Below the pieces are notes generated by a model. That model was not told the origin of the DNA, did no database searches, and was given only the letters and a program-made list of their open reading frames with translations. From assembly GCA_963837005.1 (NCBI GenBank), contig CAWIMC010000001.1, positions 372,001 through 436,000 on the forward strand: a stretch of 64,000 nt of DNA. The letters run 5' to 3'. Every line of letters starts with the position of its first letter. The stretch's first letter is position 1. The stretch comes from CALDTK01 sp963837005 (GTDB lineage Bacteria; Bacteroidota; Bacteroidia; Chitinophagales; Saprospiraceae). Below are positions 52,808 to 61,171 of the stretch, in pieces. The translations under genes and the position numbers were made by a program.

Positions 52808-53611
52808 TTATTCGTGAGCGTCCAACACGGCCTGTAGGACTTTCTCGACTCCGAGCGCGTCGTTGCCCAGGGTCTCGTACTTCGCTGCTGCTTTGACTTG
52901 GGGGTGGGCGTTGGCCATCGCGTAACTGAAATCGGCGCAGGCCAGCATTTCGAGATCGTTCATAAAATCGCCAATGGCCAAGGTCTCCGCTTCGGTTACG
53001 CCGAGCTGATCCTGTAGGATCGCGATCGCGTGACCCTTATTAGCGTCCGGGTGCGAAATGTCCACCCAGAAGGGGCTACTAATTTTGACGACTAAACCTG
53101 GAGCTAGGTCTGAGAAGTGAGGGTAGATGTTTGCTTCGCTGCTCTCGGGGTGATACAGGGCAACTTTGAGCAACTCGCCCTCGAAGGCGCTCAGGTCGTC
53201 GAGCAAGGTGTAGGCCGAATAGAACTCTGAGACAAAGGCAACGAAGTCGGGATCGGCACTCGTAATATAGGCATTGTCGGGAGTGCAGAGCACGGTGCGG
53301 ATCGCGGGGAGCTGCTGTAGTTTTTGCAGGATTTTGGCTAAGGCGCCTTCCGGCAAAACTGTCTTCACGACGTCTTCGCCCTTGTGTCGCGCGAGGGCAC
53401 CATTCTCTGCGACCACCGTTAGCTCGTCCTCAATACGGCCCAGCTTGTCTAAGATGCTGTTGTACTGTCGCCCGCTTGCGGCTACGAAGGTGATGCCGCG
53501 GCTGGTGAGCTTGCGGTGCAGCGGCCAAAACTCAGCCGAGACCTCGTGGTCGGGGTTGAGTAGCGTACCGTCCATGTCGACGGCGATGAGCCGTACTTGC
53601 GATAAATCCAT
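52808..53611 (-). CDS. Cof-type HAD hydrolase
   Basis: 267 residues. Motif I VDMDGTLLNPDHE (nucleophile and acid Asp), motif II VAASGRQYNSIL, cap of the Cof/C2 type, and motif IV AIGDFMNDLEMLACADFSYA. Family members dephosphorylate sugar phosphates or nucleotides; the exact substrate is open. It lies 13 bp upstream of the propeller gene on the same strand in map terms, and is transcribed toward it. A motif copy at 53345-53359 encodes VLPEG. Confidence 0.9.
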   Translation of the reverse strand: MDLSQVRLIAVDMDGTLLNPDHEVSAEFWPLHRKLTSRGITFVAASGRQYNSILDKLGRIEDELTVVAENGALARHKGEDVVKTVLPEGALAKILQKLQQLPAIRTVLCTPDNAYITSADPDFVAFVSEFYSAYTLLDDLSAFEGELLKVALYHPESSEANIYPHFSDLAPGLVVKISSPFWVDISHPDANKGHAIAILQDQLGVTEAETLAIGDFMNDLEMLACADFSYAMANAHPQVKAAAKYETLGNDALGVEKVLQAVLDAHE

Positions 53612-53848
53612 GCCGCGAAACTACCCGGAGACAGCTCAGCTCAGCCTGCCGCTAAGGACAACGCGCGATCTCGGTGACCGTGCGGCTAATTGCCCTGACG
53701 GAGCTCAGGGAAAGCTAATGAGCCGAGTCACCATTCGAGGCGCCGCGCTTGTCTGCCAGTCGCGGTCGAAAAACACTGTAATAACGATGAGAGGGCACGT
53801 GTGCGGCTTGGCGGAATAGCCTTCCAAAAAAAATTATGGTCCCGCATT

Positions 53849-54316
53849 ATGAGCAAAACCGATATAACTGTTGTTATGCCCGACGCAGACACCCGTACCA
53901 ATTTTAGAATGACCGCTACAACACCCATTCGCGTCCTCCTCGTCGACGACGAACCTTCTACTCACTTCCTCCACAAGCGAGTGATCAGCAAGGCGGCCCC
54001 GGGGGCAGTGACAGTATCGGCCATGAACGGTCGCGACGCTATTGAGTACATGATGCGTGCGCGGTTCGATCAGGAGGTGTGCCCAACACACATTTGGTTG
54101 GATCTCCAGATGCCCCACCTCGACGGCTGGTCTTTCCTCGAAGAGTACATGTCGCTCAACGATTGCCAACTCTGCAATCCCAAAATTACGATCGTGACCT
54201 CGAGCCCAGACCCGCGGGATCGCGAACGTGCGCTGGGAAATCCTTTGGTCAATGCATACGTGGAGAAATTTGTAGACAAGCAGCAATGCCACGACCTGCT
54301 TTTCTCAGCCTCGTAG
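53849..54316 (+). CDS. Single-domain response regulator
   Basis: 155 residues from ATG 53849; a start at the internal Met before TATTPIRVLLVDDEPSTHFL is also possible. Receiver domain: acidic pair in LLVDDEP, phosphoacceptor Asp85 in HIWLDLQMPHLDGWSFLEEY, Thr/Ser in IVTSSPDPRDRERA and Lys in VEKFVDKQ. No output domain, so it works by protein contact, as in Rcp1-like regulators. No kinase gene adjoins. Followed by a strong bidirectional terminator. Confidence 0.9.
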   Translation: MSKTDITVVMPDADTRTNFRMTATTPIRVLLVDDEPSTHFLHKRVISKAAPGAVTVSAMNGRDAIEYMMRARFDQEVCPTHIWLDLQMPHLDGWSFLEEYMSLNDCQLCNPKITIVTSSPDPRDRERALGNPLVNAYVEKFVDKQQCHDLLFSAS

Positions 54317-54345
54317 CCTCCCTTTACTACATCTAAGGGCGTCCA

Positions 54346-54379
54346 AACAGCCCCCGAGCAACTAGGCTCGGGGGCTGTT
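54346..54379. terminator. Bidirectional terminator between response regulator and ubiD-like gene
   Basis: Perfect 14-bp stem (54346-54359 with 54366-54379, loop AACTAG), GC-rich, followed on the plus strand by CTGTTTTATA. It sits between two convergent genes. Confidence 0.88.
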
Positions 54380-54416
54380 CTGTTTTATACTATCGACCCG
54401 AGCAAGGACAGCCGAC

Positions 54417-56270
54417 TTAGTAGACCTTAGGCAAAACACCGTACAGTTCGCCGCCTTTGCTGAAGAGTGTGTCCACTCTCTTCGAAATGGTGGCATCGGC
54501 TACGAGCCCAGGTGCGTGATGTGGTTTGGTACGGGCGTCCATCACGAGCGGTCCCCTACACCCCCAGTGCTTGTTATAGGTTTGGGCATCGACACCGTGA
54601 ATGTCGTGGCTCGGGTTACACCGCGTAAAAGCAACCCATACGAAGTTGTTGAACGTGGCCGCCACGAACTCGGCATCATCGACCAAGACGACGAGCGGGA
54701 AGGATTCGGTGAGTTTTGGCGAAATCTCCTCTAACATAGATTTTACCCCTTCGCGGTCCTCGCGGAAGGCTCCGATCTCGATAGCGAGTACGCCCGGTAG
54801 TGGGACAGTTACCCGTTTTGCCGTAAGGCTACCCAGAAGTGCCGACGGCACCTCTCGCCCGAGCGCCCGTCGAGCTCCCCCACGCGCGGCCCAGACCACT
54901 TTACTACCAGCGTTCCACCCCTCGCCACTGTAGTCGAGCGTATCAATCGTCCAGTTGGTGTAAAAGTGCACATCGCGCATCCAGTCGACGCGTCGGAGGA
55001 CGTACTGAAGGAACCCCGCCTCGTCGTGACAATCTACCGTCGGATCAGAACCCCCGTCGGCGATCACGAGAAACTTCGCCAGACTCGTCTGCCCGGAGCC
55101 GAGGAGGCGATTGGCCTGCGTCAACAGCTCTTCTGGTGCGCGGGTGTTGTCGCGCTCGTCCGGTCGGAAAGGCATGTACCGCTCCGAGCCAACGGCGAGT
55201 AGAAGCGGATGCACGCCGGCTGCGTCGACCGCGTTCACCTGTCGCACTCCAGGGAACTCGGTCGGTGTCAGATCACGCACGATCTCCGAGATGAGGTACC
55301 CAAAACTCGAATCCTCCATCGGCGGTCGCCCGACGACGCTAAAGTGCCAGATGGCGTCTGGCCGGTGGTACACCGCGTCGACGTCCATCACCGGAAAGTC
55401 GTGCGTCAGCGAATAGTAGCCCAGGTGATCACCGAAAGGGCCTTCCGGCAGAAGACCGTCCTTGCGGACCCGTCCCGCGATCACGAAGTCGGCCTCGGCC
55501 GGCAGGTAGTAGCCGTTGTCCCAGACGTATTCAGCGGTATGCCCCGTGAGCATGCCGGCAAACGTAAACTCCGACAGACCCTCGGGCAGCGGCATGATGG
55601 CCGAGACCGCGTAGCTCGGCGGTCCGCCTACGGCGACTCCGACGCGGAAAGGTTCCGGTGAGTCTAGGTATTGTCGGTGGTGAACCCCGATGCCGCGGTG
55701 CAGCTGGTAGTGCAGACCGATCTCCTTGTCAGGGGCGTAATCGTTGCCGCTCAGTTGTACGCGATACATGCCAACGTTGGTGTCCATCGCCTTGCGCGAC
55801 CCCGGCGGCAGACTGATGACCTGTGGCATCGTGACAAAAGCTCCGCCGTCCATAGGCCAGGACTTGATCTGCGGCAGTTGGCTCACGGTGGTTCGTCCGG
55901 CCAGGATAGGCGCCTTGCGCCAACGACGTTTGGGTAGCGAGGTGTAGGCCGTGAGTGGAGCCGTTGCGTAACGCAGGGGGTCCTTGGCAAGCCGCGCCGG
56001 GTCGATCTTGAGTTCGACGATGCGCTGGACACGGTCGAGCGTGTCACGAAACAGATAGCGCGTCCGCTCAAACGTGCCATAGAGGTTGGACAGGCCCCGG
56101 AAGGGGCTGCCCTGTATGTGTTCGAAAAGGAGCGCCGGACCTTGCGCGTCGAAGATGCGGCGGTGGACTTCGGCGATCTCGAGATCGGGGTCGAGGGGCG
56201 TTTTTATTCGGAGCAGTTGGCCGGACTTTTCAAGGTCGTCGACGGCGGCTTGCATGTTGCGGTAGGACAT
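54417..56270 (-). CDS. UbiD-family decarboxylase
   Basis: 617 residues from ATG 56270 (MSYRNMQAAVDDLEKSGQLL); the extra upstream frame overlaps the divergent GNAT gene. Conserved blocks: LEIAEVHRRIFDAQGPALLF, MYRVQLSGNDYAPDKEIGLH, HRGIGVHHR, PEGPFGDHLGYYSLTHDFPV and YHRPDAIWHFSVVGRPPMED, with the late VVLVDDAEFVAATFNNFVWV. These enzymes use prenylated FMN to decarboxylate aromatic or acrylic acids; menaquinone biosynthesis or another role cannot be decided here, and no ubiX is nearby. A motif copy at 54815-54829 (GTAA loop) encodes LTAK. Confidence 0.9.
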   Translation of the reverse strand: MSYRNMQAAVDDLEKSGQLLRIKTPLDPDLEIAEVHRRIFDAQGPALLFEHIQGSPFRGLSNLYGTFERTRYLFRDTLDRVQRIVELKIDPARLAKDPLRYATAPLTAYTSLPKRRWRKAPILAGRTTVSQLPQIKSWPMDGGAFVTMPQVISLPPGSRKAMDTNVGMYRVQLSGNDYAPDKEIGLHYQLHRGIGVHHRQYLDSPEPFRVGVAVGGPPSYAVSAIMPLPEGLSEFTFAGMLTGHTAEYVWDNGYYLPAEADFVIAGRVRKDGLLPEGPFGDHLGYYSLTHDFPVMDVDAVYHRPDAIWHFSVVGRPPMEDSSFGYLISEIVRDLTPTEFPGVRQVNAVDAAGVHPLLLAVGSERYMPFRPDERDNTRAPEELLTQANRLLGSGQTSLAKFLVIADGGSDPTVDCHDEAGFLQYVLRRVDWMRDVHFYTNWTIDTLDYSGEGWNAGSKVVWAARGGARRALGREVPSALLGSLTAKRVTVPLPGVLAIEIGAFREDREGVKSMLEEISPKLTESFPLVVLVDDAEFVAATFNNFVWVAFTRCNPSHDIHGVDAQTYNKHWGCRGPLVMDARTKPHHAPGLVADATISKRVDTLFSKGGELYGVLPKVY

Positions 56271-56330
56271 CTTTGTGCCCAACCAGTGTGCGGCCCCGAG
56301 GTTGCCACACAAGACAAAGACTGAGCAGAC

Positions 56331-56882
56331 ATGATTGAGATCGTCCCTTGCCACCCGGCTCACCTTGCCGGAATTCTCGAGTTGCAGGCGCTCGTGCACA
56401 AAGCTTCGGTAAGTGCCGCGACCGCCCGGGAGCAGGGCTATGTGAGTTGGCGTCATACGCTCGACGCATTAGCAATCTTCAATGCGCCTGTGCCTCACAC
56501 GATTGGTTTGAGCGAGGACGGTAGGGTAGTGGCGTACGCGTTGAGCATGGACCCGCGTCACCGCCGGTTGATGCCGGAGGCGGAAGGCTTTGTAGCGATA
56601 GTCGAGCAGCAGCAGTGGGAGGGTACGCCTGTCGGCAAAACGCAGTACGTGTGCATGGGCCAGGTCGCCGTTGCCGAGGCGCACCGGGGCACGGGATTGT
56701 TCAGGCGGCTGTACGAGGCGTGGTTTGCGGCGCAGGCCCAGCACTATGAGCTAGGCGTGACAGAAATCGCGGTCGCCAACCATCGGTCGCGCAGTGCGCA
56801 CGCAGCCCTGGGGTGGGTCGAGATGGGGCGACATCACGACGGTCAACAGGAGTGGATCGTGGTGGGGCGGGGCTTGCGCTAA
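56331..56882 (+). CDS. GNAT-family acetyltransferase
   Basis: 183 residues. N-terminal IEIVPCHPAHLAGILELQAL, the acetyl-CoA loop VAEAHRGTGLFRRLYEAWF and the later ELGVTEIAVANHRSRSAHAA followed by LGWVEMGRH are GNAT hallmarks. The acceptor is unknown. Divergent from the UbiD gene with a 60-bp gap and convergent with yggS. A motif copy at 56627-56641 (GACA loop) encodes PVGKT. Confidence 0.88.
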   Translation: MIEIVPCHPAHLAGILELQALVHKASVSAATAREQGYVSWRHTLDALAIFNAPVPHTIGLSEDGRVVAYALSMDPRHRRLMPEAEGFVAIVEQQQWEGTPVGKTQYVCMGQVAVAEAHRGTGLFRRLYEAWFAAQAQHYELGVTEIAVANHRSRSAHAALGWVEMGRHHDGQQEWIVVGRGLR

Positions 56883-56894
56883 CCCGATAGAGAA

Positions 56895-57569
56895 TCACTC
56901 CCGTGACCCGAAGATGCTGCTGCCCACCCGAATCAGCGTACTCCCGTGTTTTAGCGCAAGCGGGTAGTCGCCACTCATCCCCATGCTCAAGGTGTGCCAC
57001 TCGGGGCGTCGATCGAAGTAAGTCTGCTGAATGGTGTCATAGGTTTTCTTCAGCTTCTCGAACTCCGGGGTGAGAATGGCCGTGTCGTCGGTGTAGGTCG
57101 CCATCCCCATAATGCCCGACAGCCGCGCCCAAGCTTGACGGTGGATCTCGGTGCCCTCGAATTCCTTTAGCAGCTCCTCCGGGGTAAAGCCGTGCTTCGA
57201 ATCCTCCTGCGCGACGTGGACTTGCAGCAGGACGTCCACGATGCGGCCGACTTCCATGCCGCGCTTGTCGATTTCTCTGAGGAGTCGCAGCGAGTCCACT
57301 CCGTGGATTAGGTGCACGAACGGCGCAATCTGCTTGACCTTGTTGCGCTGAAGATGGCCGATGTAGTGCCAGTGGATGTCCTTAGGCAGTTGGGCCTGCT
57401 TGTCGACCAATTCCTGTACGTAGTTCTCGCCGAAATGCCGATGGCCGAGTTCGTACAGTTCCATGATGGCCGCGGCGGGCTTGGTCTTGGAGACGGCAAC
57501 CAGGGTAGCGTTAGCGGCCTCGGTGGCGGCGAGGATGGTGCGGTAGGCTTCGGTATTGACGGTTGACAT
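56895..57569 (-). CDS. yggS: YggS/PROSC pyridoxal-phosphate homeostasis protein
   Basis: 224 residues from ATG 57569; the frame upstream to 57896 is arginine-rich noise over the palindromes. ATLVAVSKTKPAAAIMELYE contains the PLP-binding Lys, then HFGENYVQELVDKQAQLP, WHYIGHLQRNKVKQIAPFVH, HVAQEDSKHGFTPEEL and LSMGMSGDYPLALKHGSTLI with the phosphate-binding end RVGSSIFG. It binds PLP and balances B6 vitamers. A TACCTTG box lies 5 nt before the start. Confidence 0.94.
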   Translation of the reverse strand: MSTVNTEAYRTILAATEAANATLVAVSKTKPAAAIMELYELGHRHFGENYVQELVDKQAQLPKDIHWHYIGHLQRNKVKQIAPFVHLIHGVDSLRLLREIDKRGMEVGRIVDVLLQVHVAQEDSKHGFTPEELLKEFEGTEIHRQAWARLSGIMGMATYTDDTAILTPEFEKLKKTYDTIQQTYFDRRPEWHTLSMGMSGDYPLALKHGSTLIRVGSSIFGSRE

Positions 57570-57614
57570 AGGCGCAAGGTACGGGTCTAGCCTTCGCGGC
57601 GTAGTTCCTTGGGG

Positions 57615-57770
57615 GCGCGGCTGGCGGTGTGTCACCGCCTCGCCCCTGGGACCGACGACACGAAGGCAGTGTTCATAATCTGAAATTAAAATACGTCTGA
57701 AGGGTCGGCGACGGAGGGCGCGGGCGGTGACACACCGCCAGCCGCGCGCCCTCCGTCGCCGACCCTTCAG
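57615..57770. terminator. Nested perfect palindromes after the deoxynucleoside kinase gene
   Basis: A perfect 26-bp stem (57697-57722 with 57745-57770) encloses a 22-nt loop that itself holds GGCGGTG-ACA-CACCGCC. The loop region (57723-57747) is also a perfect 25-bp inverted match to 57615-57639. The big stem contains the stop codon of the kinase gene and is followed on the minus strand by ATTTTAATTTC, so it should terminate that gene. The second layer allows alternative pairing over about 130 bp. Confidence 0.88.
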
Positions 57771-58408
57771 AACAGACCGCCTAGATGACCCTGCACCTGC
57801 TCCACGACCACCCCCAAATCCCCCGGATTGTTGACGAAATCCAGTTCGTTGGCATCGATGATGAGCTTCGGTCCGGCCGAGTAGCCCGCGATCCACTCGT
57901 CGTACCGGGCGTTGAGGCGCTTGAGGTAGTCGATCGAGATAGAGCCCTCGTACTCGCGGCCCCGCTGCTCGATGTGTTTGACCAGCGTCGGGATGCCCGC
58001 CTTGAGATAGATCAACAGGTCGGGCGGCTGCACCTGCGACTGCATCGCCTCGAAGAGCTGGAAGTAGTTGCGAAAGTCACGCTCCGACATCAGACCCATC
58101 TGGTGGAGGTTGGGCGCGAAAATCTCGGCGTCTTCAAAGATGGTCCGGTCCTGTATGACGGTATTGCTCCCGGACAGGATGTCGACGATCCCGCGGTAGC
58201 GCTTGTGGAGAAAATACACCTGGAGGTTGAACGACCACCGGTTCATGTCCTCATAGAAGTCGTTGAGGTAGGGGTTGTCCTCGGTAGACTCGTACTGCAC
58301 GTCCCACCCGAAGTGCTTGCCGAGCTTTGCGCACAGGGTGGTTTTGCCGGCGCCGATGTTGCCCGACACGGCGATGTATTTTGGGTGAACGTTGGGGGGC
58401 TGCGTCAT
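57767..58408 (-). CDS. Deoxynucleoside kinase (dNK family)
   Basis: 213 residues. Walker A GNIGAGKTTL (about 16-25), the DR-type motif IQDRTIFEDAEIFA, LPPDLLIYLKAGIPTLVKHI and the lid REYEGSISIDYLKRLNARYD. It phosphorylates deoxynucleosides (deoxyadenosine or deoxyguanosine most likely in this group) for salvage. A TACCTTCC box lies 4 nt before the start. Its stop codon is inside the terminator stem. Confidence 0.92.
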   Translation of the reverse strand: MTQPPNVHPKYIAVSGNIGAGKTTLCAKLGKHFGWDVQYESTEDNPYLNDFYEDMNRWSFNLQVYFLHKRYRGIVDILSGSNTVIQDRTIFEDAEIFAPNLHQMGLMSERDFRNYFQLFEAMQSQVQPPDLLIYLKAGIPTLVKHIEQRGREYEGSISIDYLKRLNARYDEWIAGYSAGPKLIIDANELDFVNNPGDLGVVVEQVQGHLGGLF

Positions 58409-58440
58409 GGGGGGAAGGTATGAAAGGGCGCTGCGGTAGA

Positions 58441-58605
58441 TGGGCGCTGCGCTAATTGGGCGGCTTTGCCTAAATGGGCGCTTCGCTAGTTGGGCGCTGC
58501 GCTAGATGGGCGCTACGCTAATTGGGCGCTGCGCTAATTGGGCGGCTTTGCTAATTGGGCGCTGCGCTAATTGGGCGGCTCCGCCTAAATGGGCGCTTCG
58601 CTAGT
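58441..58605 (+). repeat. Family A hairpin array, left arm, 10 units of 16-18 bp
   Basis: Ten units beginning TGGGC and ending TAAT, TAGT, TAGA or TAAA, each with a small palindrome: GCG-CTG-CGC, GCG-CTT-CGC, GCG-CTA-CGC, GGC-TTT-GCC or GGC-TCC-GCC. Stems change but stay paired. The array ends at a perfect 18-bp palindrome CTAGTTGAGCTCAACTAG (58601-58618), beyond which the same unit type continues in inverted orientation. No gene exists in 58409-58968. Confidence 0.88.
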
Positions 58606-58643
58606 TGAGCTCAACTAGGCCCCCGCACAGCCGTAAGCACAGT

Positions 58644-58863
58644 CAATTAGGCCGAAGGCCGCCCAATTAGGCCGAAGGCCGCCCAATTAGGCCGAAGGCC
58701 GCCCAACTAGGCCGAAGGCCGCCCAACTAGGCCGAAGGCCGCCCATCTAGGCCGAAGGCCGCCCAACTAGGCCGAAGGCCGCCCATCTAGGCCGAAGGCC
58801 GCCCATCTAGGCCGAAGGCCGCCCAACTAGGCCGAAGGCCACCCAACTAGACCAAAGGCCGCC
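58644..58863 (-). repeat. Family A hairpin array, right arm, 11 units of 20 bp
   Basis: Eleven 20-bp units of the form CAATTAGGCCGAAGGCCGCC (with AACT or ATCT variants), each with a GGCC-GAA-GGCC hairpin; the last is degenerate (ACCAAAGGCC). Read on the minus strand each is TTGGGC, GGCC-TTC-GGCC, TA, the same layout as the left arm but with a longer stem. Confidence 0.9.
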
Positions 58864-58924
58864 CAATTAGATCGCGCAGCGTTCGCCCTCCCTGCTTTTT
58901 GTCCTAAAATATGCGGCGTCCGTC

Positions 58925-58939
58925 GTTTTGGCGAAAGCC
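58925..58939 (+). repeat. Intergenic copy of dispersed hairpin motif, GGC/GCC version
   Basis: GTTTTGGCGAAAGCC, exact, 29 bp before the start of the ABC ATPase gene and after the family A array. Confidence 0.9.
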
Positions 58940-58968
58940 GCCCCTGAGCGCCGTTCTACATTCACGCC

Positions 58969-59685
58969 ATGGCCCAGATCATCTCCACCAACGAGCTCCG
59001 ACGCACCTATACGATGGGGTCGGAGACGATCCACGCCCTACAGAGTGTTACCCTTACCGTCGACCGCAATGAGTACGTAGCACTGATGGGACCTTCTGGC
59101 TCCGGCAAGTCGACACTCATGAACCTGCTCGGCTGTCTCGATACGCCCTCCGAAGGGACGTATACCCTCAATGGCCAGCGCGTCGACAAAATGTCGGATG
59201 CTGAACTGGCGCAGGTTCGCAATAAGGAGATTGGCTTCGTCTTTCAAACCTTCAATCTCATGCCGCGCCTCAGCGCCCTCGACAACGTGGCGCTGCCGCT
59301 CGTGTACGCAGGACAAGGTCGCAAGGCGCGGACCGAACGTGCCGCGAGTGTGCTCGAAGCAGTGGGCCTCGCCGACCGTATGCACCACAAGCCCAACGAA
59401 CTCTCCGGTGGGCAGCGCCAGCGAGTGGCCGTAGCCCGTGCCCTCGTCAACGACCCTGCCATTATCCTTGCCGATGAGCCAACCGGCAACCTCGACACAA
59501 AGACCTCGATCGAGATCATGGCGCTGTTCAATGACATCCACGCGCGCGGCAATACCGTCGTGCTGGTGACCCATGAGCCAGACATCGCCGAGTACGCGCA
59601 CCGCGTCGTGCGGATGCGCGATGGACTCGTAGAAAGCGACGAGCGCCAAGTGCCTACGGGCAACCTGAGCCTGCTCGTGGACTAG
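58969..59685 (+). CDS. MacB/LolD-like ABC transporter ATP-binding protein
   Basis: 238 residues. It starts IISTNELRRTYTMGSETIHA; Walker A GPSGSGKST, Q-loop VFQTFNLMPRLSALDN, signature LSGGQRQRVAVARAL, Walker B AIILADEPTGNLD and H-loop VTHEPDIAEYAHRVVRMRDG follow. The ETIHAL/TFNLMPRL spellings suit the MacB-type lipoprotein or macrolide exporters rather than LolD. No permease is adjacent. It converges with miaB, whose stop is 30 bp away. Confidence 0.9.
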   Translation: MAQIISTNELRRTYTMGSETIHALQSVTLTVDRNEYVALMGPSGSGKSTLMNLLGCLDTPSEGTYTLNGQRVDKMSDAELAQVRNKEIGFVFQTFNLMPRLSALDNVALPLVYAGQGRKARTERAASVLEAVGLADRMHHKPNELSGGQRQRVAVARALVNDPAIILADEPTGNLDTKTSIEIMALFNDIHARGNTVVLVTHEPDIAEYAHRVVRMRDGLVESDERQVPTGNLSLLVD

Positions 59686-59715
59686 GGTTCCGGATTTTTG
59701 ATAGACCGGTGCGGC

Positions 59716-61135
59716 TTACGCCAAAACCAGTTCGCCCATCAAGGTCTGACTCGTTGCCGAGACAATCCTTACCTGGACATAGTCGCCTGGTTGCTCGTCG
59801 CCGACCCGCGACCAGACGACCTTCTTGTTTTGGGAGTTCTTACCGAGCCACTGCTCATTAGAGCGTTTGGCCGTGCACTCGATGAGCACCTCGAAAGTTT
59901 GGCCGATGTCGGCGCAATTGTCCTCGAGCGAGATCGCCTGCTGCAGGTCGATGACTTCCTGTAGGCGGCGCTTCTTGACCTTAAGTGGGATGTCATCAGC
60001 GTACTTGCGGGCGGCGAGGGTACCGGGGCGCTCGGAATAGTAAAACATGTAGCTCATCGAATACCGACTCGCCCGAACGAGATCTAGCGTCTCGCGGTGC
60101 TCCGCCTCGGTTTCGGTGCAGAACCCGGTGATGATGTCTGAACTGATCGTGCACTCCGGCAAAATACGTCGGATGGCCGCCACGCGCTCGTCGTACCACT
60201 CCCGCGTATAGGTCCGGTTCATGAGTTCGAGCACGCGCGTGCTGCCGCTTTGCGCTGGCAAGTGGATGTACTTACAGATGTTGTCGTGCCGCGCCATCGT
60301 GTGCAGCACCTCATCTGTAATGTCCTTCGGGTGCGAAGTCGAAAAGCGGATGCGAAGCCGAGGATGTACGCCAGCAACGGCTTCGAGCAACTCGGCAAAC
60401 GAGACCACGTGTCCGTTTTCCGGGTTGGTCCACTTGTACGAGTCCACGTTTTGCCCGAGCAGGGTGACCTCCCGAAAGCCCCTTGCATAGAGTTGTTCGG
60501 CTTCCGCCAAAACGCTGAACAGGTCTCGCGACCGCTCCCTCCCGCGGGTGAAGGGCACCACACAAAACGAGCACATGTTGTCGCAGCCCCGCATGATCGA
60601 GATCAGCGCCGTGACGCCGTTCGAGTCCAGTCGCACGGGTGCAATGTCGGCGTAGGTCTCCTCGCGACTCAGGTGCACATTGATGCCGTCGCTCTCCCTC
60701 AGTCGCCTCGGCGAGGAGTTTGGGGAGGTCCCGGTAGGCGTCTGGTCCGAGCACCATATCGACCAGGCGCTCTTCCTCGAGGAACTTGACCTTGAGGCGT
60801 TCGGCCATGCAGCCGAGAACTCCGACCAGCGTACCCGGCCGCTCGCGCTTCTGCTTGTCGAAGATTCGAAGCCGCTTACGAACCGTGTCCTCGGCCTTCT
60901 CGCGAATGGAACAGGTGTTTATGAGGATGAGGTCGGCGGTTTCCATTTCGCGGGTCGACGCGTAGCCAACCTCGCCGAGGATGCTCGCCACGATCTCCGA
61001 ATCGGAGAAGTTCATCGCGCAGCCGTAGGACTCGATGTAAAAGCGCGGCCCGTCGTGCGGGACTTCGCTCGCGGGCGCGAAGGTCTCGCCCTGGCGAGCG
61101 GTGGGGAGGGGCGCGTGGAGGACATCGGTATTCAC
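59716..61135 (-). CDS. miaB: tRNA-2-methylthio-N6-dimethylallyladenosine synthase with a frameshift
   Basis: From GTG 61135 the frame gives the UPF0004 domain (FYIESYGCAMNFSDSEIVAS, LILINTCSIREKAEDTVRKR, GVLGCMAERLK) to LLAEATEGE near 60695. The radical-SAM part is then in another frame: GINVHLSREETYADI, ALISIMRGCDNMCSFCVVPF (the CxxxCxxC cluster), GQNVDSYKWTNPENGH, and a TRAM end to the stop at 59716. One missing base at about 60685-60700 explains it. Repaired length about 472, normal for MiaB, which thiomethylates A37 of tRNA. The stop codon TAA lies in the loop of a motif copy (59713-59727). Another copy is at 60499-60513. Confidence 0.88.
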
Positions 61136-61139
61136 GCCG

Positions 61140-61147
61140 CAAAGGTA
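61140..61147 (-). promoter_or_regulatory. Minus-7 box for miaB
   Basis: Minus-strand TACCTTTG, exact consensus, ends 4 nt before the GTG start at 61135. A leaderless mRNA is likely. Confidence 0.5.
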
Positions 61148-61171
61148 AGCTCAGCAGGCCCCCCGACGGCG

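Noticed and set aside
57572..57896. N-terminal extension of YggS
   Set aside because: The arginine- and glycine-rich translation covers the palindromes and overlaps the kinase gene; the family starts at ATG 57569.
58441..58863. CRISPR array
   Set aside because: Units are 16-20 bp and contiguous, with no unique spacers, and no cas genes are present.
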